Shown here piece by piece: positions 57,409-64,000 of a stretch of 64,000 bases of DNA. The stretch spans positions 372,001 through 436,000 of the forward strand of contig NZ_JACHLK010000003.1 of assembly GCF_014207955.1 (NCBI RefSeq), in the 5' to 3' direction. Made by a program: the position numbers and the translations under genes. The DNA is from Acidovorax soli. Its GTDB lineage: Bacteria; Pseudomonadota; Gammaproteobacteria; Burkholderiales; Burkholderiaceae_C. The notes beneath the pieces were generated by a model, which did no database searches, was not told the origin of the DNA, and worked only from the letters and a program-made list of their open reading frames with translations. Position 1 is the stretch's first letter, and every line of letters begins with the position of its first letter.

Positions 57409-58938
57409 CTACAACGCGGCCGGCCCCAGCACTGCAACCGTGCTCAGCTGAATCGCCGGACAAGGGAGGGGCGACCGATCGCTTCCCCAACACACTTGCT
57501 CGAACACACAAGCCCGACAGCACAGATGAGTCTCGATGCCATCCAGTTGACAGCGATGATCACGCACTGCCCGATGATCTCCATGGGCGCAGTGCCGGAC
57601 CTGAGCGTCTTGCGTGAAGGACTCGGATGTATATGACATTGGAACCTGGTCGGAGGTCACGCCACCATCCTTTGCCGTGCGCCAAAGGTGATATGTGCAT
57701 TCAGGGCCTAGCGGTTCATTGAGCTTGTAGAACCACGCCTCGCCCGTGACGATCACAAACTCACTCTCTACTCCCACCTCGCCGGTAGTATCAACGAAGC
57801 GCTTCACTTGGGGATCGGCACCAGAACGCGCCGCACTAGAGCCCGCTTCGACCGTCACTCGCTCGCGCATCAATGTGTCAGTTGGAGAAGTAGCCAGGCC
57901 AGCAAAGGCGACCAGCGACTTTGACGTCGCAGCGGCCCCTATCACGCTGCGCATTCGCGACTCCAAGGCACTGCCTTTCACCTGTATAGCCTGAAGAAGA
58001 TAGCTGATGTCATCGACATCCATCTTCTCCTCGACTGCGGGTGTGTCGTAGTCAACGACCACAAACACTCGCCCTCCGGTTTCAATCGCTAGCGCGGGAT
58101 AAATGGATCGGGTGGGGTATGACCGCTTTCTGGCACCACTCTTGGTGGTGGCCACAAGCACCGCTCGGAGGTATCCATCTACATGGTCGCTCTGCATCCA
58201 GCGAAGCGCATCCGCCACCGAGGTTGTGAGCGGAATGTCGTCTACCAGGCATCGCCGATGAAGCAATAAGTAGATTTGCTCGACTTCCGTCTGCATGCTC
58301 TCCATGCTGGAAAAGAAGTGAATGCTGTTTGCATCCGGCAAACCGTCGGCGACAAAAGTTGCCATGGGATCATCGAAGACCACCAGCCACTTTCCGGTTG
58401 TAATGACGACACGGCGAAGGGTGGACCTTCCGGCAGCGTCAAGAGACTGGACATAGGTTCGAAGGTCCTCGAGGTAGCCTCGCCATTCCGCCGTGACGCC
58501 GGACGAGCCGGTTGCCCCCTTCTTGATCGCAATTTCCTTCGCGAGGAGCCTCGCCGTCTCCAACGAACTTAGGACCGCGCCCTTCCTCGGTTTAGGGGCG
58601 TCTATATCGGCGCCCTTTGCTTCCACGATTAGGACCGGTGCGCGAACACTACCAGCAAATCCAAGATAGTCGAAGTACAGCGGATCGCCTGTGCTCGACG
58701 ATGATCGAGCCTCTTCTCGAATCGCCGTCGGATCATCAGCATCCCAGCCTAAAGCGCGCAGAAATCCATCGACAAGAAAGCGCCGTGTCCTTCTCTCCAG
58801 AAGGCCGTTCGCCTGGGCTGATGCGCCTTGTTGAGCAAGAGCAAGTTCTTCGCGAAGAACTTGCTCTTGCCGGTTGAATGCGCCAAAGCAATCAGCAAGT
58901 GCCCTTCCTACTCGCTGTATTTCGGCAAGGGCGCTCAT
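57409..58938 (-). CDS. HsdR-N-like nuclease protein, second gene of putative defence operon
   Basis: 509 aa. After an N-terminal helix comes a type I restriction R-subunit N-terminal-like domain: FLRALGWDADDPTAIREEAR, FDYLGFAG and PVLIVEAKGADI, giving D90...E106-A-K108 of a PD-(D/E)xK nuclease. The middle (to about 420) looks folded but is unrecognised. The last ~65 residues are rich in Cys/His and then in Pro/Ala, so either a zinc-binding end or read-through after a frameshift. The ATG overlaps the stop of the 1630-aa gene by 4 bases. A perfect palindrome spans codons about 23-35. GC is lower than in core genes. Confidence 0.72.
   Translation of the reverse strand: MSALAEIQRVGRALADCFGAFNRQEQVLREELALAQQGASAQANGLLERRTRRFLVDGFLRALGWDADDPTAIREEARSSSSTGDPLYFDYLGFAGSVRAPVLIVEAKGADIDAPKPRKGAVLSSLETARLLAKEIAIKKGATGSSGVTAEWRGYLEDLRTYVQSLDAAGRSTLRRVVITTGKWLVVFDDPMATFVADGLPDANSIHFFSSMESMQTEVEQIYLLLHRRCLVDDIPLTTSVADALRWMQSDHVDGYLRAVLVATTKSGARKRSYPTRSIYPALAIETGGRVFVVVDYDTPAVEEKMDVDDISYLLQAIQVKGSALESRMRSVIGAAATSKSLVAFAGLATSPTDTLMRERVTVEAGSSAARSGADPQVKRFVDTTGEVGVESEFVIVTGEAWFYKLNEPLGPECTYHLWRTAKDGGVTSDQVPMSYTSESFTQDAQVRHCAHGDHRAVRDHRCQLDGIETHLCCRACVFEQVCWGSDRSPLPCPAIQLSTVAVLGPAAL
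58835..58870. repeat. Perfect 36-bp palindrome inside the nuclease gene
   Basis: Symmetric around TTCTTCGCGAAGAA with 18-bp arms and no mismatch, bounded by GCAAGAG and CTCTTGC. It lies 69-104 bp inside the HsdR-N-like ORF. In RNA it would form a very stable hairpin just after the start of the second gene. Confidence 0.95.
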
Positions 58939-61900
58939 CGCAACAGATCCGGCAGTTCATACAGCAGACGCAGCGCTTCCGGTGCACCGGCCCGGGAGAA
59001 CAATTCAAGCACCTTCACCAACTGTTCTCGCCGCGCGTTGTCGGCAAACACTGATCGGTAGTCGGCCAAGTACATCTGCACCAGGCGGACCAGCGCGGTC
59101 TCGGCAAGACTTTCGAACTGATATCCGTCGCCAGCGGCTGGCCCAATCAGTAACGCCGCGACTCGATCGAAGACTGCTTCCGGCGCAGCTTCCGCCAGGA
59201 ACTCATACAACTCGACCAAGTGATAGACGATCAAGGAGATTCCTGTGTCCCCGATCTTTTGAAGTATGTCGCCATACTCAGCGATAAACTCGGCCTTACG
59301 ATGCCGATCACTCAAGCTGTTAGAGGAATTCGAGTTGCCGCGAGTCGCAGAAGAAGCACCGGAACCGAAATAAAGCTGATTTGCCGCCTGCTCAAGTTGC
59401 CGACCGCTGCGACGGTAGAGTGGCACACCAAGTTCCTTTTGGCCTTCACGAAGCAAAGCATCTGCCTCGTTCAGACTGGCGATCTCGGCATCTACGATCG
59501 CAGCGAGAAGTTCTCGCGATCTGTTCTGAATCGCCGCGGCGCGGTCTACCTCGATCCTTTCGTCCCATTTCAGGAACAGCGGCGCTCTAAGTTCAGAGAT
59601 CAGCCGTCCCACGAATCTGTGGCCGACCGTAAGATTGGCGATCCAGCCATCTATCCATTGCTTCGCAGTGGCATGACCTCCGCCTAACCACAAGTGAGCG
59701 GCTATACCCGCAACCGCTTCCGCGAGTTCGCTCCGCCCTTCTTCCCTTGCTATCGCATTTTCCTCGGCCGCTCTGAGAACCTTGGAGACGATGGAAGCAC
59801 ATCGCTCCTGTTCCGCACCGATCATCCGCCTCATCGGCCCACCGACAAAGAACGCAAGAACTTCGGGATGGTCTTCGTGCTCGGCTACGTAATCCATTAG
59901 CTCCCACATCGTGGGCCTTGCCACGTCCCATAGCGTGTTCAGCGCGCAGCTAATCTGGTGGCGAACGGTCGGGACAGGATCCCTAAGCATCTTGCGGAAC
60001 CTTGGCTCGAAGGCGGCGTCCAGCCCCTTACGTGCCAGCGCCATGTAGCCTTGAGCGGCGTACACGCGAACATCCCAGTTCCCCCAGCCCATGGTTCCTG
60101 TATGTTCGCCTGAAGCTTCCGGGTACGGATTCTCCGACAAGCGATCCAGCAACGCCAGCAGCTCATCCCTTGACGGATTTCCTTCTGCTCCTGGCTTGTA
60201 AGCGTCGCTCTCGGCAATCTGCACAGCGCCGTTGCTCACATAGCCCCAAGCCGCATGAAGAGTCTCAGCCTTTGCCGTGACACCGGCTTGCTGGTCGATC
60301 AGTGTGACAACGTTCTGTATGTGCGCCCACATCGTTGTGACACCTGCCTGATCGGTACTTTCGCCGTTGGCCTTAAGACGCTGCTTCAGCAATCGTACCG
60401 CTTCCATAACTGTCCCATCTGGGCCAGCGTGTGTGTCAACTCCTTGACTGCGCAACAGAGAGTCAACGATGTCTTCATCGCTGCCTGACCATCCAGTCGA
60501 TATCGATATGTATGCAGGGTTACCGGTGAGATCTCCCTGCTCTGCCAGCTCAGCCTGATACGCGGCAAGATCCGGCACAAGCAGGTTGCTAGGCTCGACT
60601 AATGACAGGAGTCGCCGCGCGCGGTACTCCCATTGCTTCTTTGTATCTTCATCCGAACTTCGGACTCGCTCAAGAAGCCGCCTCTCAAACAAAACTCGCT
60701 GATCCGCAGACCTCGTGGGCAGAGCAGCTGCGATGTAGGCGATGGCGTCACGCGACAGATGCCAGCTAAGCAAGACTTCATCGTCTGTCGCGATAGGCCA
60801 CAGCCTTTCGTCAGCAACGCCCAGGCGCTCAGCGGCAATCCCGAACAAGCGCGCAACGACCGAAGAAGATACCGGCGCGCCAATAGCAGCATCAGTGCAA
60901 CGGCGGAAGTCGTCGTCAGGGCAGGCCCGAAGGTAGTCTGTGAGCACCCTCAGCGCACTCCTCTCGGTGCTCTCATGCCTCTCTGGTTCTCGCCACTCTT
61001 CCATCGAGAAACTGTCCTCGATGATGGTGATCGCGTCTGTGGCCCCTTGCACTGTCACACGCGTCAATCCATCTTTTTCGCCCCCCTGTTCTTCCGCTGT
61101 CAGTCCAATGGCGCAGCTACTCACCGCCCGAGTAGCGTGCTCCGGGGAGGCCTCCAGGAATTCCGGCAAAACTTGCTCTAGGTGCCAGCGAGCATGTTCA
61201 TAGTCCTGCTTGTGATTTGATACAAGCGGCAGGATTTTGCTCGGGCTGCCGCCGAGAAAGGTGTCGCCCTCCTGCGGGGACTCTTTGCCAAATAGTCTGG
61301 CATAGATTCGTTCCACAAATGCCGGTGCGGTACACAGCATGTAGCGCGCGCCTTCGGCAAGCCAGGGTGCCTCCTGTGATGCGTGGGTGGAGAAGTGAGG
61401 CTCGGAGATTACGCGTTCCAAGAGCCTTTCCGAAGCTGCGGGATCGGATTCAAATGCGCGAGCTACGAATCGGATTGCGTTGCTCGAGTATCCCGACTGA
61501 CTCTCGTCAGACCAGATCGTTGCGAGCATCGCGCGCGCAGCAGCACCGAAGGCAGCAGCGAAGCCTGCGTCATCGAAGTTGCCTTTCTCCATCAGAGTCA
61601 ACAGAAGGATTCGTACCCCGTCGAGGTGCTCCTTAGCGCCAGTCAATGCCGCGCCGCGCGCGGCCTCTGCCCAGGCGAGCATTGCGACGTCCGCATTGGT
61701 GTGCGCGAGAAGACCTACTCTCACAAACCTCGACGCTCTTGAAAGCACATGCCCCGCCTGAGCCCGACGACTGCGGTCGCCCATGATGGCCAAGAGTGGC
61801 TGCACGTCTTCGAGCGTCTGCACACTGTCGACTACTGTCCGAAGGGCAATGCTGCCTAGCACGGGGTCCATGTCATCGCGAGAAGCCAGGTCTGCGGCTA

Positions 61901-63827
61901 GCTGCCATGCGGCCCCCTTGCCTGCTATCCCTGTTTCCCACTTGTCCATCATGGCGAACCGAAAGCCTGGACCGAGTAGTAAACCGATAGCCGGCTGCCC
62001 AGCAACCTGCGCCGTGAGCGCGGCTGCGTCATCCAAGTCAAGGTAGAAGCGACCGACAGCATGGTCAAACAGGACATGGTGCGCAAAAGAGACTCGGTCA
62101 TGCGGCGCCTGCACGAGAACTCCGGTAGCGATGGCTTCATCCAGTGCATCGTTCTGGATTCGGTCCTGCCGAACCACCAGGCGTTCTTGCCGCGCCATCT
62201 CGCCCACTACCTCCTTTGCCGCGCGTCGCAATCGATGATTGCTGAGCCGCTCATCCTCGTATCGCGAAATCAGCTGGCTCTGACTGATGACTCCTTGAAT
62301 TGCCTCAGGTGCCAAGCCTCCCGTGACCAGCTCGGCGGCCAGTGATAGATTGAAAACGTTTCTCAGCAATTCCCGAATGGATGCGGGCGCCGCGGATAGC
62401 AGTCGGCCAAGTGTGGGGTTCGCCTCGCCAATGAAGGTCAGTTCGGAATCGACGAGCCGCGGAATCGAGAAATGGCGGACGGACTCAAGGCCGGGCTCGG
62501 CATATTCGTCATCCGGGGGCGTTCCCTGCATAAGCGCACGCAAGCGCTTCCCGTGCAGCAGATCAAATGTGCGGATAGAGGCAACAACGGACCATCGCTC
62601 ACCGAGCTTGTTAACTACGCCTTCGATCAGTCTTGCAAAGACTGCCTCAGATGCACCGCCTCTTGATGCATCCAGCGCGTCGATCACCAAGACAGCCGGT
62701 GAGGTTCCGGGCCATGCGCCCAGCACATCAAGAAGGTCGTTCTCGATGTCTAGCGCTCGTCGAAGCGCGAGGGCGTCCGTGGTTGCGGCTAGGTCATCTA
62801 CCGAAAGGAACACCGTTGGCGCTCCGCTGGCAAACAACTCCCTCGCGTAGCGCACCAAGACACCGGTCTTTCCTGCACCTGGCTCACCGACAACCAACAG
62901 GCTTCCGTTGGCGATGGCGTCGTCTAAAGCCTCCAGACACTTACGTGGAATCTCGGCATCGCCCGCCAGCATGGCATGCCGCTTCAGCCGTGCCAGCTCT
63001 GCCGCGGTCCATTGCCGAAGCCGTCCGATGTCAGCATCGTACCCGGGCGACTGTCGGTCTTCGACTCCCGCCTTCCGAACGGAACGAAGCCAGCCCTCTC
63101 TGTCGGAGGGCGCCCCTTTTCGGATCAGGTCGTGGGCGATGCGCTCGAGTTCCACCATCGCGGTCTCGCTGGTTACTGCGTCCCCGTAGAGCCCACCTTG
63201 CAACCTCGCCGCCGCCTCGCGCCAATCCGCCCCACCTGGTTCGATTTCAAAACGCACCAAGCGGAACATGCGGGCCATGCCTGCCAGTACCGCGTCCGAC
63301 AGCGGATCGACCGACGCATTTGCCCATGAACGCGTGGCATGCTGACGGAAGATATCGAGCGCGCCGCGTTCACTTTTATTGACCTGTTCGTAGACCTCTG
63401 CCCAGGTGCCGCCAACATCAAACATTCGGCAGGCCCGATGTAGATCATCAAGCGACGCTGGCGCACTCTTCGATACGGCCAGCACGCCCGTTGCGACCTC
63501 CCGCATAGCCGACACGGTCCGATACAGACCCGTCAGCTGCTTGATTACGGATGCCAGTGCCGACTCGTCGGCACTTGATAGCGCTACGTTGGTTTTGCAC
63601 TGGACACTGACCAGACTTCCATCTGAGAGTTGAACTTCGATGTCATCGAGATTCCGGCCCGTCTCAAACTGAAGACGTTCTACTACGGCGTCTCTTCTCT
63701 GCCCGAACCGAGTACCGATGGGTGTTCGGCTGAGCAGATGAGCAGCGAACCATACGCTGACACCAGCCTGAAAGCTCATTCCAGCCTGAGTAGCGCGCCC
63801 ACCAGCGACTGGCGATAAAGACGACAT
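58935..63827 (-). CDS. Large STAND-type NTPase with N-terminal Cap4/DUF4297-like nuclease domain
   Basis: 1630 aa from the ATG at 63827. Residues about 15-115 resemble the DUF4297/Cap4 effector nuclease: SFQAGVSVWFAAHLLS, LDDIEVQL and SVQCK (D61/D62...Q76-x-K78). A helical linker leads to an NTPase with Walker A GEPGAGKT (314-321) and STAND-style Walker B VLVIDALDA (379-387). The next ~1200 residues are helical repeats, as in sensor regions of Avs proteins. In known Avs systems this layout detects phage proteins, oligomerises and cuts DNA; here that role is inferred. It leads a two-gene operon. Confidence 0.8.
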   Translation of the reverse strand: MSSLSPVAGGRATQAGMSFQAGVSVWFAAHLLSRTPIGTRFGQRRDAVVERLQFETGRNLDDIEVQLSDGSLVSVQCKTNVALSSADESALASVIKQLTGLYRTVSAMREVATGVLAVSKSAPASLDDLHRACRMFDVGGTWAEVYEQVNKSERGALDIFRQHATRSWANASVDPLSDAVLAGMARMFRLVRFEIEPGGADWREAAARLQGGLYGDAVTSETAMVELERIAHDLIRKGAPSDREGWLRSVRKAGVEDRQSPGYDADIGRLRQWTAAELARLKRHAMLAGDAEIPRKCLEALDDAIANGSLLVVGEPGAGKTGVLVRYARELFASGAPTVFLSVDDLAATTDALALRRALDIENDLLDVLGAWPGTSPAVLVIDALDASRGGASEAVFARLIEGVVNKLGERWSVVASIRTFDLLHGKRLRALMQGTPPDDEYAEPGLESVRHFSIPRLVDSELTFIGEANPTLGRLLSAAPASIRELLRNVFNLSLAAELVTGGLAPEAIQGVISQSQLISRYEDERLSNHRLRRAAKEVVGEMARQERLVVRQDRIQNDALDEAIATGVLVQAPHDRVSFAHHVLFDHAVGRFYLDLDDAAALTAQVAGQPAIGLLLGPGFRFAMMDKWETGIAGKGAAWQLAADLASRDDMDPVLGSIALRTVVDSVQTLEDVQPLLAIMGDRSRRAQAGHVLSRASRFVRVGLLAHTNADVAMLAWAEAARGAALTGAKEHLDGVRILLLTLMEKGNFDDAGFAAAFGAAARAMLATIWSDESQSGYSSNAIRFVARAFESDPAASERLLERVISEPHFSTHASQEAPWLAEGARYMLCTAPAFVERIYARLFGKESPQEGDTFLGGSPSKILPLVSNHKQDYEHARWHLEQVLPEFLEASPEHATRAVSSCAIGLTAEEQGGEKDGLTRVTVQGATDAITIIEDSFSMEEWREPERHESTERSALRVLTDYLRACPDDDFRRCTDAAIGAPVSSSVVARLFGIAAERLGVADERLWPIATDDEVLLSWHLSRDAIAYIAAALPTRSADQRVLFERRLLERVRSSDEDTKKQWEYRARRLLSLVEPSNLLVPDLAAYQAELAEQGDLTGNPAYISISTGWSGSDEDIVDSLLRSQGVDTHAGPDGTVMEAVRLLKQRLKANGESTDQAGVTTMWAHIQNVVTLIDQQAGVTAKAETLHAAWGYVSNGAVQIAESDAYKPGAEGNPSRDELLALLDRLSENPYPEASGEHTGTMGWGNWDVRVYAAQGYMALARKGLDAAFEPRFRKMLRDPVPTVRHQISCALNTLWDVARPTMWELMDYVAEHEDHPEVLAFFVGGPMRRMIGAEQERCASIVSKVLRAAEENAIAREEGRSELAEAVAGIAAHLWLGGGHATAKQWIDGWIANLTVGHRFVGRLISELRAPLFLKWDERIEVDRAAAIQNRSRELLAAIVDAEIASLNEADALLREGQKELGVPLYRRSGRQLEQAANQLYFGSGASSATRGNSNSSNSLSDRHRKAEFIAEYGDILQKIGDTGISLIVYHLVELYEFLAEAAPEAVFDRVAALLIGPAAGDGYQFESLAETALVRLVQMYLADYRSVFADNARREQLVKVLELFSRAGAPEALRLLYELPDLLR

Positions 63828-63853
63828 CTCTTAGTTCCCTCTAGAGGCGGTCA

Positions 63854-63937
63854 TCAGGCCACTACCTCGATGCCGCGCTTCCTCACCAAGTGCAGGAGCT
63901 TGAGCGCAGTACCCGTGGGCTTCTTCTGACCAATATC
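63854..63937 (-). pseudogene. 3' remnant of an HTH antitoxin/regulator gene
   Basis: The minus-strand frame ends GQKKPTGTALKLLHLVRKRGIEVVA and stop, a C-terminal pattern typical of XRE-type antitoxins of the HigA/NadS kind (E/GxRKPSGPALKLL...). An in-frame TAG immediately upstream (63938-63940) and lack of the HTH core show it is broken. It sits just before the 1630-aa gene. Confidence 0.45.
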
Positions 63938-64000
63938 CTACTTATGCCCTGTTAGGCGATGTCCTACAGTCTGTTGAACGCGTGAGCTGAAGGTGGACGT

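Noticed and set aside
57393-57617. Small plus-strand ORFs over the 3' end of the defence operon
   Set aside because: No ribosome site and no recognisable protein features; they overlap the larger minus-strand gene.
1-64000. tRNA, rRNA, CRISPR array, riboswitch or complete insertion sequence
   Set aside because: I saw no cloverleaf, regular spaced repeats, purine-riboswitch core or transposase-like ORF on either strand.

Overview
The window is about two thirds G+C and has tightly packed genes. Its gene set (Omp32-like porin, NitT/TauT-type ABC transporters, FCD-type GntR regulators, PuuD-type urate hydroxylase) fits a betaproteobacterium of the Comamonadaceae (Acidovorax-like). That placement is inferred from gene content and protein style only; no rRNA gene is present.

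Region 1 (1-39.8 kb) is mainly purine and urate catabolism. From the left edge come a nucleoside-type ABC permease (cut by the edge) and its double ATPase, a LysR regulator, a CMP/dCMP-deaminase-fold nucleoside deaminase with a flavin reductase, a GntR regulator divergent from xdhAB, and further on puuD, xdhC, uraH, another GntR regulator, puuE, a uraD-allC type fusion and an M20 peptidase-fold hydrolase. Together these cover xanthine -> urate -> 5-hydroxyisourate -> OHCU -> allantoin -> allantoate -> ureidoglycine/ureidoglycolate. Later genes add an NCS1 permease, a hydantoin/allantoin racemase-like protein, an NCS2 xanthine/urate-type permease, a DctA-type carrier and two more GntR regulators. 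A TtuD-like glycerate kinase fits use of the glyoxylate product. GTATAC-centred palindromes lie at most of the GntR-linked promoters, which suggests a shared operator family. Interspersed are three c-di-GMP enzymes, a Crp/Fnr-family regulator, a porin and a TonB-C-like lipoprotein.

Region 2 (28.2-32.5 kb) is a disturbed segment behind ggt. It holds a small membrane protein, a PAS-GGDEF gene, a decayed second copy of the ggt 3' end, and then a low-GC islet with a divergent uracil-DNA-glycosylase-like gene and a two-TM protein carrying a nuclease-like domain.

Region 3 (40.0-48.8 kb) is one tight nine-gene operon. It encodes a coiled-coil protein, a membrane-anchored substrate-binding protein fused to an OmpA domain, an ABC permease and ATPase, a membrane coiled-coil protein, a helical protein resembling the haem-oxygenase fold, a PspA/IM30 protein, a Ycf46-like AAA+ ATPase and a DUF6471-like protein. 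I read it as an envelope-maintenance or envelope-stress machine joining inner membrane, periplasm and peptidoglycan.

Region 4 (49-57.1 kb) holds maeB, an HDOD protein, a second NitT/TauT ABC transporter translationally coupled to a nucleoside deaminase, and a patatin-like lipoprotein.

Region 5 (57.4-64 kb) has lower GC and looks acquired. It is a two-gene operon, read on the minus strand: a 1630-aa protein with an N-terminal Cap4/DUF4297-like nuclease domain, a STAND-type NTPase and a long helical C-terminus, followed by a gene with an HsdR-N-like nuclease domain. A perfect 36-bp palindrome lies inside the second gene. This is the best candidate for a new antiviral system in the window. A truncated HTH antitoxin-like fragment sits at the right edge.

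Four copies of a ~100-bp dispersed repeat sit at gene ends. No tRNA, rRNA, CRISPR array, transposase or complete insertion sequence was seen.
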